Shown here one piece after another: positions 24,550 through 32,495 of a DNA stretch of 64,000 nucleotides. The notes beneath the pieces are model-generated. The model searched no databases and was not told the DNA's origin. It saw only the letters and a list, made by a program, of their open reading frames with translations. Each line of letters starts with the position of its first letter. Position 1 is the stretch's first letter. The stretch comes from Aminivibrio pyruvatiphilus (lineage in GTDB: Bacteria; Synergistota; Synergistia; Synergistales; Aminobacteriaceae): the NCBI RefSeq assembly GCF_004366815.1, contig NZ_SORI01000002.1, positions 1-64,000 on the forward strand, given 5' to 3'. Both the position numbers and the translations under genes were made by a program.

Positions 24550-25257
24550 ATGGATTTACAACTTCCCGTGCGGGTGCTCATCGCAGAGGATGATCCCATG
24601 GTCTGCAGCCTCCACGTACAGGCCGTCCGCCAGCTGTCAGGTTTCGCAGTCGCGGGAACCGTCAGCGACGGATTCGAGCTTCTCGAATTCTTCAAAAGAA
24701 ACACCGCCGACCTTATCGTCATGGACATCTTCATGCCCCGCCTCTCCGGCCTCGAAGCCCTCAAAAGACTCAGGTCCAGGGGAAATACATCCGACGTAAT
24801 CCTCGTCTCCGCAGGAAAAAAAGCCGATCTTGTCTCCAGGGCACGGACTCTCGGAGCCTTCGATTATATGATCAAGCCGTACTCCCTCCAGAGATTCAGG
24901 GCATCCCTGGAAAACTACATGGAACACAGGATGCGGCTCCGTGCCGTCAGGGATGAAACGACCCAGGAAGAAGTTGACGCCTTCTTCGAGATCGGGCATC
25001 GGTCTTCCGGCCCTGCCGGGGAAGAAGAAGTCCTTCCCAAGGGGTTCCAGAAGGAGACCCTCGCCCTGGTCGCGGGAACCCTGGGCGAATCCGGCAGCCC
25101 CACCGCCCTGGAACTGGGCGACAGGCTCTCCATCTCCCGTTCCACGGCACGGCGATACCTCGAATACCTCGCAGAAAAAGGGCTGGCGGAGATCAGTTTC
25201 GAATACCGCACCAGCGGCCGTCCTCTGAAACGCTACACTACCCCGGGCAAGAAATGA
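24550..25257 (+). CDS. CitB/DcuR-family response regulator
   Basis: The 235-residue protein has an N-terminal receiver domain (residues 5-125; acidic pocket EDD at 13-15, phospho-acceptor Asp59 in VMDIFMP, Ser in ILVSAGK, Lys in MIKPYS) and a C-terminal winged-helix region (about 165-225) like CitB/DcuR regulators of organic-acid use. Start follows GGAGG. The next gene begins inside its stop (ATGA), so the two are co-translated. The partner is not a normal CitA-type sensor, and no complete sensor kinase is visible in the window. Confidence 0.85.
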   Translation: MDLQLPVRVLIAEDDPMVCSLHVQAVRQLSGFAVAGTVSDGFELLEFFKRNTADLIVMDIFMPRLSGLEALKRLRSRGNTSDVILVSAGKKADLVSRARTLGAFDYMIKPYSLQRFRASLENYMEHRMRLRAVRDETTQEEVDAFFEIGHRSSGPAGEEEVLPKGFQKETLALVAGTLGESGSPTALELGDRLSISRSTARRYLEYLAEKGLAEISFEYRTSGRPLKRYTTPGKK

Positions 25258-26552
25258 CAGGACGCCGCCCTTCAGCACCGGCATCAGCGGGAATACCGGG
25301 CGCCTCCGGGCGGGAGCGCCGCGAAATCCGACGGTGCCTGGAGGAAATTCTTCTTCTCACCGGAGATGCAGAAACAAAAACCATGCCGCCCCACAGCGCC
25401 GCCGATCGCTCCGCTTCAATCAGGCGCCTGGCTGAAGAGGCCCTTTCCCTTCTCGGCGGTCCTTCCTTCCTTCCGGACGAGAAAAAAGCACCGGAGAAAG
25501 CGGCACTCTTCTCCATAACCTCGGTCTGCTTCGCAGCTGCAGGATCGGCTGCAGCGAAAGGAGCGCCTTCTGCCGCCAGGGTGGAAATCGACCCGTCGGT
25601 TCCCTCCCTCGTGGAAGGAGACCCGCTCATGCTGGAGCACATGCTGGATGAAATCATCGGGAAAGCAGCCGGGGCAGGAAACGGGAAGATCATACTTTCC
25701 GCCGTCGCCAGGCGAAACCTTCCGGAAGGTATTGAAATACTCTTCTCCGCGGGAGAGGCAAAAAACAGCCCGTCCTTTGCCATGACCTTCATCGACTCCT
25801 CTCCGGAAGAGGACGGAGGAACACCGTCCCTCGCCCTTCTGGCCGAGGACAACCCCCTGAGCGCCAGGATCATGGAATCAAACCTGGAAGCCCTGGATTT
25901 CAGGGTCATGACGGCCTCCAACGGGAAAGAGGCCCTTGCCCTCGCTGAAGAGCACAGGTTCGACATCATTCTCATGGACATCCAGATGCCCGAAATGGAC
26001 GGAATGGAGGCAACCCGGGCACTTCGGCGGATGGAAAGGAAAAAGGGCCGGAGGGTTCCCGTTCTGGCCGTTTCCGCCTCCCTGGAAGAAGAGGACAGGA
26101 AGAGATGCCTCGAAGCAGGCATGGACGGTTTTTTGCCAAAATCCTCCTCACCTGAGGCCATGGCGCGGACCATCTCATCCCTTCTGCCCGGAAGAGAATT
26201 CCTGACGGCCCGGGAAAGAGAGGAAGAATCCCCGCTGCTCTCCGCAACCGGAGGAAACCGGGAAGCGGCGGCGGAAGCCGCTGCAATTTTCCTGAAGACG
26301 ACCCCCCCGCTCATGGCGGAAATGAAGCGGGCGGTCGCTCATGGCGACCGCCTTCTGCTGGTATCCCATGCCCACAGGTTAAAGGGCAACCTCGCATTTT
26401 TCGGGGCGGAAAAGGCAGCCGGACTTGCGAAAGCCATGGAGGACACGGCAAAAAGCAGGGCTCTTGAAGGACTCCCTTCCCTGCTCTACTCCCTCATATC
26501 GGAGGTCAACCGCCTGCTGGCCGAATTACGAAAGGAATGGGGCCCCCGCTGA
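25254..26552 (+). CDS. REC-HPt phosphorelay protein with a vestigial kinase region
   Basis: The 432-residue protein ends in a receiver domain (about 197-315, acceptor Asp242 in MDIQMPEMDG) and a histidine phosphotransfer domain (about 340-430, phospho-His374 in HRLKG). This is the C-terminal half of a hybrid sensor kinase. The first 190 residues hold a segment like a kinase N-box (GDPLMLEHMLDEIIGKAAG) but with the key Asn lost, no histidine box and no ATP-lid glycines, so it should not autophosphorylate. It is fused to the response-regulator gene by an ATGA overlap. It likely shuttles phosphate between an unlinked kinase and the upstream regulator. Confidence 0.8.
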   Translation: MTGRRPSAPASAGIPGASGRERREIRRCLEEILLLTGDAETKTMPPHSAADRSASIRRLAEEALSLLGGPSFLPDEKKAPEKAALFSITSVCFAAAGSAAAKGAPSAARVEIDPSVPSLVEGDPLMLEHMLDEIIGKAAGAGNGKIILSAVARRNLPEGIEILFSAGEAKNSPSFAMTFIDSSPEEDGGTPSLALLAEDNPLSARIMESNLEALDFRVMTASNGKEALALAEEHRFDIILMDIQMPEMDGMEATRALRRMERKKGRRVPVLAVSASLEEEDRKRCLEAGMDGFLPKSSSPEAMARTISSLLPGREFLTAREREEESPLLSATGGNREAAAEAAAIFLKTTPPLMAEMKRAVAHGDRLLLVSHAHRLKGNLAFFGAEKAAGLAKAMEDTAKSRALEGLPSLLYSLISEVNRLLAELRKEWGPR

Positions 26553-26562
26553 GTTTCCTCCC

Positions 26563-27390
26563 CTAGCGGAGCCTCAGGCGGGTGAACTCGTCATCGGCGA
26601 GGTCGATCCACAGGAGCTGTTCCGCGAGAACCGTTCCCTTCCCCGTAAGAAGCTTCACTGCCTGGGCACATTCCAGGGCTGCCACAAGGGCGGGGGTGAA
26701 GGGCGGATTGCCTGTTTCCGTCTCGACTCCCGTATCCGACTCGCCGGCGAGGTACCCTGTAAGCGTCTCGTCTCCCGGAAGTACGACACCCACCTGCCCC
26801 CAGAACCCGGCGATGGCTCCCGAAACGAGAGGAATCCCCCTGGAAGCGCACTCCGCAAACAGTACTCTCCGGGATGTGAGGCTGTCGAGACAGTCCACCG
26901 CCAGATCCACGCCCTCGAGAATTCCCTCCGCCGTGAAGGAGTCGAATCGGCACTGCCTTCCCTCGGCCTCCACGGCACCGTTGATCTCCATGGCCCTTGC
27001 TGCCGCCGTCCTTGCCTTTGATTTACCGAGCAGCTCCTCCGTTGCAAGGAGCTGCCGGTTCAGGTTCGTTTCGTCGAAAACATCACCGTCAACAAATACG
27101 AGGCGCCCCACCCCCGCCCGGGCCAGCAGGTCTCCCACGAGCCCCCCCAGGCCGCCGCAGCCTATAACGGCCGCGCAGGACGAGAGCAGGCGAAGCTGAC
27201 CGTCGGGTCCGAGAGTCCCCATGCTCCGGATATATCTCGACGGAACGTAGCCGTTTTCGAGACAATAAATCTCCGCTTCGGCGGGAGAAAGTCCCTCCAT
27301 GGCAGCAGCCTTCCTGAGTTCCAGAAAGGATACCATTTTCCAGGGGCCCACCGCCTCAGCGGAATACACCACAGTATCAAACCAGCTCAC
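26563..27390 (-). CDS. ThiF/MoeB/HesA-family adenylyltransferase
   Basis: The 275-residue E1-like enzyme activates the C-terminus of a ubiquitin-like sulfur carrier. It has the nucleotide motif GCGGLGG (about residue 78), the acidic DGDVFDETNLNRQ segment, and DCLDSLTSR. It has no paired CxxC motifs, so the zinc site of classical MoeB is absent. An N-terminal extension of about 70 residues precedes the fold. The likely partner is the MoaD-like protein at 29573, across the tungsten-type AOR gene, implying a role in the pterin cofactor. Start GTG at 27390 has nine-base spacing from GGAGG; GTG at 27396 is an alternative. Confidence 0.82.
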   Translation of the reverse strand: MSWFDTVVYSAEAVGPWKMVSFLELRKAAAMEGLSPAEAEIYCLENGYVPSRYIRSMGTLGPDGQLRLLSSCAAVIGCGGLGGLVGDLLARAGVGRLVFVDGDVFDETNLNRQLLATEELLGKSKARTAAARAMEINGAVEAEGRQCRFDSFTAEGILEGVDLAVDCLDSLTSRRVLFAECASRGIPLVSGAIAGFWGQVGVVLPGDETLTGYLAGESDTGVETETGNPPFTPALVAALECAQAVKLLTGKGTVLAEQLLWIDLADDEFTRLRLR

Positions 27391-27441
27391 CGACACTCAC
27401 CTCCGTTTCCGGAATTATACAGGAAAGATTACCCCAAAGAA

Positions 27442-27468
27442 TTGACAGACTTCACAAATTGGTATAAA
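27442..27468 (+). promoter_or_regulatory. Promoter for the first AOR gene
   Basis: Perfect TTGACA (27442-27447) and TATAAA (27463-27468) are 15 bases apart. Transcription would start near 27475, about 210 bases ahead of the AOR start codon. Confidence 0.55.
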
Positions 27469-27474
27469 AAGTAA

Positions 27475-27589
27475 CAGGGGTGAGCAGAATCATTCCCCGA
27501 AAATGAATATGCCTTCGACCTGCAAAATCTCCAGAAGATTCTGCAGGCACTGGGTCTGGAAAGCGATTTCCATTCCTGCCGCATTTGCA
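27475..27589 (+). ncRNA. Structured leader of the AOR mRNA, candidate riboswitch or attenuator
   Basis: Between the predicted transcription start and a strong terminator lie two clear hairpins. The first is a 12-base stem (27519-27530 with 27536-27547, one mismatch). The second is GGAAA-GCGA-TTTCC (27558-27571) with a GNRA loop. The right arm of the first (TGCAGG) can instead pair with CCTGC at 27575-27579, enclosing the second, so two exclusive folds exist. This layout suggests a conditional leader. I could not match it to a known class. Confidence 0.45.
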
Positions 27590-27630
27590 AAGGAGGATCA
27601 GCCGGCTTCAGCCGGTGGTCCTCCTTTTTT
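27590..27630 (+). terminator. Terminator inside the AOR leader
   Basis: AAGGAGGA at 27590-27597 pairs with TCCTCCTT at 27619-27626. Inner pairing CCGGC/GCCGG extends the stem to about 16 pairs, followed by six T. It stands 54 bases before the AOR start, downstream of the only visible promoter, so it must be read through or controlled. Confidence 0.75.
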
Positions 27631-27683
27631 CATTTCACCCCTTTCAAAATACAGGATGCACAAAATCAAGGAGGCGAAGAGAT

Positions 27684-29483
27684 ATGGACAAGTTCGGCAA
27701 AGTACTGCGCGTCAATCTCTCCAACGGAACCGTCGCAAGCGAGAGTCTCTGTGAAAAAACCCTGAAGGACTACATAGGCGGCCGCGGATATGCCACGAAG
27801 GTGCTTTACGACGAGGTACCCAAAGGCACCGATCCCCTCTCCCCCGAGAACAAGCTCATTTTCGCCAACGGCCCCCTCACCGGCAAGGGAGCTCCCTCCG
27901 CCGGACGGTACATGGTCATCACCAAGAGTCCCCTCACTGGATGCATCGCCAGCAGCAACTCGGGCGGATTCTGGGGAGCCGAGCTCGCCAGGGCGGGCTG
28001 GTTCATGATCATTCTCGAGGGCAAGGCGGCTAAACCCGTCTATCTCTGGATCAACGACGACAAGGTGGAGATCCGCGACGCCGCCGCCGTCTGGGGCAAG
28101 GACAGCCATGCGGCCACCGACGCCCTTCTCGAAGCCGTGGGCGATTCCAAGGCGAAGGTCACCTGCATCGGCCCCGCCGGTGAAAGGCTTTCGAAGATCG
28201 CGGCGATAATGAACGACAAGAACCGGGCTGCAGGACGGAGCGGTGTCGGCGCCGTCATGGGCTCCAAAAACCTCAAGGCGGTCGTGGTCAAGGGCAGCGC
28301 CCGCCCGTACGTGGAAAACCAGGATGAGATGAAGGCCGTCCTCGCCGGGGCCATGGAAAAACTGAAGACCAACCCCGTCACCAGCCAGGGCCTCCCCACC
28401 TACGGAACCGCGGTCCTCGTGAACATCATCAACCAGCTCGGCGGCTACCCCAAGAACAACTGGCAGGGAGCCTACTTCCCCGAGGCTGACACCCAGTCCG
28501 GCGAAACCCTCGCCAAGGACTTCCTCACCAAGAGATACTCCTGCTTCGGCTGCCCCATCGGCTGCGGCCGGGTCACGAAGGTCGGCGACCGCGAGGGCGA
28601 AGGCCCTGAATACGAGACCATCTTCGCCTTCGGCGTCTGCTGCGGTGTCGAACGTCTCGAGCCCATCATCGAGGCCAACTATCTCTGCAACGAATACGGC
28701 CTCGACACCATAAGCGCCGGTGTCACCATCGCGGCGGCCATGGAGCTCTACGAAAAGGGACTGATCAAAAAGGAAGAACTGGAAGGCGGCCCCGAGCTCC
28801 GCTTCGGCAGCGATGACGCCGTCACCTACTGGACGAAAAAGATGGGGCTCGTGGAAGGCCTCGGCAAGAAGCTCGCAGAGGGCTCCTACAGGCTGTGCGA
28901 AATGTACGGCCACCCCGAGTTCTCCATGACCGTCAAGAAGCAGGAGATGCCCGCCTATGACGGACGGGCCATCCAGGGAATCGGCCTGAACTACGCCACG
29001 TCGAACCGGGGAGGATGCCACGTGAGAGGCTACACCATCTCCCCCGAAGTCCTCGGACTTCCCGAGAAGCTCGACCCCGTGGATATCAGCACAAAGCCCA
29101 CATGGGTCATGATTTTCCAGAATCTCACCGCGGCCATCGACGCCTCCGGCATGTGCCTCTTCACCTCCTTCGCCCTCGGAGCCGACGACTATGCAGCGTT
29201 CCTCAAGGCAGCCACGGGCTTCGACTATGACGGCGCCGCAGCCCTGCAGGCGGGAGACCGCATCTGGAACATCGAGCGTATGTTCAACCTCCGCGAAGGC
29301 CTCGATCCTGCGAAGGAAGACACCCTTCCCGACAGGCTGCTCAAGGAGCCCATTCCCGACGGTCCTTCCAAGGGAATGCTCAGCCGCCTTCCCGAAATGC
29401 TGCCCGAGTACTATAAAGCCCGCGGATGGGATGAAAAGGGCGTTCCCACCGATGCGAAACTCCAGGAACTGGGACTGAAGTAA
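27684..29483 (+). CDS. Aldehyde:ferredoxin oxidoreductase, tungsten-type (AOR family)
   Basis: The 599-residue cytosolic enzyme oxidises aldehydes (or reduces acids) with ferredoxin, using a bis-pterin tungsten cofactor and one [4Fe-4S] cluster. Cluster ligands are Cys287, Cys290, Cys294 (CFGCPIGC) and Cys491 (SGMCLF), close to the positions in Pyrococcus AOR. The N-terminal pterin domain has IGGRGYATKVLYDE. Start at 27684 follows AAGGAGG. The gene is flanked by ThiF-like and MoaD-like genes, which could build or sulfurate its cofactor, and it is preceded by an attenuator-like leader. It would help dispose of aldehydes from amino-acid fermentation. Confidence 0.93.
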   Translation: MDKFGKVLRVNLSNGTVASESLCEKTLKDYIGGRGYATKVLYDEVPKGTDPLSPENKLIFANGPLTGKGAPSAGRYMVITKSPLTGCIASSNSGGFWGAELARAGWFMIILEGKAAKPVYLWINDDKVEIRDAAAVWGKDSHAATDALLEAVGDSKAKVTCIGPAGERLSKIAAIMNDKNRAAGRSGVGAVMGSKNLKAVVVKGSARPYVENQDEMKAVLAGAMEKLKTNPVTSQGLPTYGTAVLVNIINQLGGYPKNNWQGAYFPEADTQSGETLAKDFLTKRYSCFGCPIGCGRVTKVGDREGEGPEYETIFAFGVCCGVERLEPIIEANYLCNEYGLDTISAGVTIAAAMELYEKGLIKKEELEGGPELRFGSDDAVTYWTKKMGLVEGLGKKLAEGSYRLCEMYGHPEFSMTVKKQEMPAYDGRAIQGIGLNYATSNRGGCHVRGYTISPEVLGLPEKLDPVDISTKPTWVMIFQNLTAAIDASGMCLFTSFALGADDYAAFLKAATGFDYDGAAALQAGDRIWNIERMFNLREGLDPAKEDTLPDRLLKEPIPDGPSKGMLSRLPEMLPEYYKARGWDEKGVPTDAKLQELGLK

Positions 29484-29495
29484 GACCTGCTGCCG

Positions 29496-29531
29496 AAAGC
29501 CCCTCCCCTGAACCCGGGGAGGGGCTTTTTT
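29496..29531 (+). terminator. Rho-independent terminator of the AOR gene
   Basis: A 13-bp stem (29496-29508 with 29516-29528) is followed by a run of T. It separates AOR from the MoaD-like gene, which therefore needs its own promoter. Confidence 0.8.
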
Positions 29532-29537
29532 GCGCTC

Positions 29538-29566
29538 TGGAAAAAGAGCCGGTTTTCGGATATGAT
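29538..29566 (+). promoter_or_regulatory. Possible promoter for the MoaD-like gene
   Basis: TGGAAA (29538-29543) and TATGAT (29561-29566) are 17 bases apart. The predicted start coincides with the ATG at 29573, and no Shine-Dalgarno is present, so the transcript would be leaderless. Confidence 0.4.
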
Positions 29567-29572
29567 GTTTCC

Positions 29573-29845
29573 ATGATAAAAGTTTTGTTTTTCGCCACCA
29601 TCCGGGATCTCACCCGGGAAAAAGAAACCGCGGCAGAAGGCGCCGATACCGTCATGGAACTCCTTCTTCAGCTCTCGGACCGCTACGGTCCGGATTTCCG
29701 GGAGGAAGCCCTCGATGGAGACAATATCTCCGACAGGCTCATCGTTCTTGTCAACGGACGGCACATCGCCCATACCGGAGGAGGAGAAACGCACCTCTCC
29801 GAGGGTGACACCGTGGCTGTTTTTCCCATCATCGGGGGAGGCTAG
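29573..29845 (+). CDS. MoaD/ThiS-like ubiquitin-fold sulfur carrier
   Basis: The 90-residue protein has the beta-grasp pattern of MoaD: an N-terminal IKVLFFATIRDLT strand, a central helix and a C-terminal DTVAVFPIIGGG tail. The terminal diglycine is thiocarboxylated after adenylation by an E1-like enzyme and donates sulfur to molybdopterin. The ThiF-like protein at 26563 is the probable activating enzyme. Its location next to a tungsten-type AOR suggests a dedicated cofactor role. No Shine-Dalgarno precedes the ATG; a -10-like TATGAT lies seven bases upstream. Confidence 0.85.
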   Translation: MIKVLFFATIRDLTREKETAAEGADTVMELLLQLSDRYGPDFREEALDGDNISDRLIVLVNGRHIAHTGGGETHLSEGDTVAVFPIIGGG

Positions 29846-29904
29846 TCCGCCCTGTCCCCCGGCATGATGCCTCGCCCACAATTCCCTGAAAAGGAGTAAA
29901 CCAC

Positions 29905-31854
29905 TTGAAAAGACCAGTCGAGCTTACCGATCTCCTGCGGTACCGCTTTCTCTCCGCGCCTGAATTCTCCCCTGACGGCAGCGCCGTCTGCTTTTTTGTC
30001 CACCAGGCCGACTACGACAACAACAGCTATACATCCAACCTCTGGCTGTACGACCTGCCTTCGGACTCGCTCCGGCAGCTGACGTCCTCGGGCAGGGAGA
30101 AGGCCTTTGCGTGGATGCCCGACGGCCGTTCCGTCCTTTTCTCCAGCGGCCGGAACGACGCGAAAAAGACGGAAACGGCCCTCTACGTCATCGACATCTC
30201 CGGCGGCGAAGCCACGCATCTCCGTACCCTCCCGAGGGCGCTTTCCTCCCTTTCCCCCATGGCCGACGGTTCCCTGATCGCCCTTGGCGTGGACGAACCT
30301 TCCTTCGACAACCCCTACGACGCGGACATGATGTTCTTTGACCAGGTCCCCTTCTGCTCCAACGGCAAGGGCTACACGGGCCAGAAGAGGAAGCGGCTGT
30401 ACCGCTACGCCCCCGACGGAACGGAACAGCAGCTTACCCCCGATCTTCTGGACGCTGAGAATTACACCCTGTCCGAAGACGGCAAGAAGGCCCTGGTCTG
30501 GGGTCCGGTCTTTACGGACGTCAGGGGGCAGTACAGCGCCCTGGTGGAAATTGAAACGGCCGGCGGCGGAGTGGTGCGGGAAATCCTCCCCGGAACGGGC
30601 TTCTCCTGCAGGTGGGCTGGCTGGCTGGACGGGCAGATCCTGGTCACAGGAAGCAACTACGCCGCCCACGGAGTCAACGAGAACGTGAAATTCCACCTGG
30701 TCGGCGACGGAAAAACCCTCTGCATCACCCCCGGGCTCGACAGGGGACTCAGGAACTCCGTCGGCTCCGACTGCCGCTACGGCTCCACCGACCTGAACCT
30801 TGCCTTCTCCGCTGAAGGCGGCAGGGCCTGGTTCGTCTCCACTGACAACTTCCGCTCCCACCTCCACACCGTGGACGCATCAGGAAAGGTGGAACAGTTC
30901 ACCTCGGAGCTTTTCTCCGTGGACGACTGGAGAATCCGGGGAGGCAGGGCCGCCGTGGTGGGCATGAAGGGACTGCAGCTCCAGGAGCTCTATCTAGCAG
31001 ACGGCCGGGAAGAGCGGCAGCTCACCCATTTCAACGACTGGGTCGCCGAAGAGTGCCTTCTGTCCGTCCCCGAGCATGTGACGGTGGACAACGGCACGGA
31101 AGAACCCCTCGACGGCTGGTATATGAAGCCGGTGAACTTCGAGGAAGGGAAACGGTATCCCTCCATCCTCAATATCCACGGGGGCCCGAAGTTTGTCTAC
31201 GGCGACGTGTTCTTCCATGAAATGCAGTATTGGACCTCAAAGGGCTACGCGGTCTTCTTCTGCAACCCCAGGGGCAGCGACGGCAAGGGCAACGGCTTCG
31301 ACGACATCAGGGGAAAATACGGCACCGTGGACTACGACGACCTCATGACCTTCACCGACTGGATCGTGGACAACGTACCCTTCGTGGACGGAGACAAACT
31401 GGCCGTAACGGGCGGATCCTACGGCGGCTACATGACCAACTGGATCATCGGCCACACGGACCGCTTCAGGGCCGCCGCCTCCCAGAGGAGCATCAGCAAC
31501 TGGATCTCCAAGATGGGCATCTCCGACATCGGCTACTACTTCGTTCCCGACCAGCAGGGGGCCGACATCTGGAGCGACCATGAAAAACTCTGGCAGCACT
31601 CTCCCCTGAAATACGCCGACAGGGCGAAGACCCCCACTCTCTTCATCCATTCCGAGGAGGACCACCGGTGCGAGCTCACCCAGGGACTCCAGATGTTCAC
31701 CGCCCTCAAGCTCCACGGCGTGGAGACGCAAATCTGCGTCTTCCGGGGCGAAAACCACGAGCTCAGCAGGAGCGGACGTCCGCGGCCCAGGCTCACCCGC
31801 CTGCGGAAAATGACCGAGTGGTTCGACCGGTTCCTCACCGCCGGGGAAGAATAG
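29905..31854 (+). CDS. S9-family serine peptidase (acylaminoacyl-peptidase / prolyl oligopeptidase type)
   Basis: The 649-residue cytosolic peptidase has an N-terminal beta-propeller (about 1-380, with repeats such as SPDGSAVCFF) and a C-terminal alpha/beta hydrolase. The nucleophile is the serine of GGSYGGYM (about residue 505), with Asp in EEDHRC and His in GENHELS. Such enzymes trim short or N-blocked peptides, in keeping with a peptide-fermenting lifestyle. Start is TTG at 29905 behind AAGGAG. A strong terminator follows the stop. Confidence 0.9.
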   Translation: MKRPVELTDLLRYRFLSAPEFSPDGSAVCFFVHQADYDNNSYTSNLWLYDLPSDSLRQLTSSGREKAFAWMPDGRSVLFSSGRNDAKKTETALYVIDISGGEATHLRTLPRALSSLSPMADGSLIALGVDEPSFDNPYDADMMFFDQVPFCSNGKGYTGQKRKRLYRYAPDGTEQQLTPDLLDAENYTLSEDGKKALVWGPVFTDVRGQYSALVEIETAGGGVVREILPGTGFSCRWAGWLDGQILVTGSNYAAHGVNENVKFHLVGDGKTLCITPGLDRGLRNSVGSDCRYGSTDLNLAFSAEGGRAWFVSTDNFRSHLHTVDASGKVEQFTSELFSVDDWRIRGGRAAVVGMKGLQLQELYLADGREERQLTHFNDWVAEECLLSVPEHVTVDNGTEEPLDGWYMKPVNFEEGKRYPSILNIHGGPKFVYGDVFFHEMQYWTSKGYAVFFCNPRGSDGKGNGFDDIRGKYGTVDYDDLMTFTDWIVDNVPFVDGDKLAVTGGSYGGYMTNWIIGHTDRFRAAASQRSISNWISKMGISDIGYYFVPDQQGADIWSDHEKLWQHSPLKYADRAKTPTLFIHSEEDHRCELTQGLQMFTALKLHGVETQICVFRGENHELSRSGRPRPRLTRLRKMTEWFDRFLTAGEE

Positions 31855-31857
31855 CGA

Positions 31858-31890
31858 AAGGGGCAGGCCAGAAAAGGCCTGCCCCTTTTT
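31858..31890 (+). terminator. Rho-independent terminator
   Basis: GGGGCAGGCC (31860-31869) pairs with GGCCTGCCCC (31876-31885), followed by five T. It ends the peptidase gene, and leftward it is followed by TTTC, so it may also serve the convergent transporter operon. Confidence 0.85.
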
Positions 31891-31910
31891 CATGTGTGCG
31901 GCAGCTCTGC

Positions 31911-32435
31911 CTACAGCCCGAGCAGCGCTCCAGCCACGGCCCCGGCCACCACGAACAGGGCGGGGTGGATCTTCGTAAAAATCATCAGGAGCAGGGTCAC
32001 CCCTCCGATGATCCAGGTCAGAACCCCCGTCAGTGAGCCGAAGGACATGTCGTAGGCGGCATAGGCCAGCAGGGCCACCACCACGGGGCGGAGCCCCTTC
32101 AGCATGCTCGTGACCCTGGGGTTGCCGCTGATCATGGCCACAAACCTCAGGAGCAGGATCAGGACGATGACGCTCGGGAGCACCGTTCCCGCCAGGGCGG
32201 CAAGGGCGCCGGGAGCCCCGCCGACGTCATACCCTATCACCACCGACATCTTTGTCGCTATGGGGCCCGGAAGGGCATTCCCTATGGCGAGAATATCCAC
32301 AAAGTCGGTGACGGACATCCACTGCTGGATGTTCACCACTTCCTCCTTGATGAGGGGAACCATGGACGGTCCGCCGCCGTACCCCACGCACCCTATTTTC
32401 AGAAAAGACCAGAACAACGCCAGAACCGCGCTCAT
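31911..32435 (-). CDS. Short chromate-transporter (ChrA-half) protein, second of a pair
   Basis: The 174-residue membrane protein has about five to six hydrophobic segments and the CHR motifs GYGGGPSMVPL near residue 17 and AIGNALPGPIATKM near 50. It is one half of the long ChrA protein; short CHR proteins work as pairs encoded side by side. Its partner lies immediately upstream and is clearly homologous along its length. Substrate is assumed to be chromate or a similar oxyanion such as sulfate or tungstate; the sequence does not decide. The ATG at 32435 is 60 bases after the partner. Confidence 0.85.
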   Translation of the reverse strand: MSAVLALFWSFLKIGCVGYGGGPSMVPLIKEEVVNIQQWMSVTDFVDILAIGNALPGPIATKMSVVIGYDVGGAPGALAALAGTVLPSVIVLILLLRFVAMISGNPRVTSMLKGLRPVVVALLAYAAYDMSFGSLTGVLTWIIGGVTLLLMIFTKIHPALFVVAGAVAGALLGL

Positions 32436-32495
32436 CTCACACTCTCCCCTTCCGGGCAGGCATTTCCCTGCTGATAACCATCATGGCCCGCCCTC

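Noticed and set aside
27481-27640. An open frame without stops through the AOR leader reads like a short protein (…LQNLQKILQALGLESDF…).
   Set aside because: It has no ATG, GTG or TTG start after the preceding stop, and it runs through a terminator stem and T-run. A decayed gene cannot be excluded, but a leader RNA explains more.
27470-27640. The leader could be a Moco/Tuco riboswitch.
   Set aside because: I could not locate the conserved Moco RNA core by eye; only the gene context fits, so no class name is given.
29496-29531. The hairpin before the MoaD-like gene as a riboswitch expression platform.
   Set aside because: It follows the AOR stop directly, has no structured leader before it, and is sufficiently explained as the AOR terminator.
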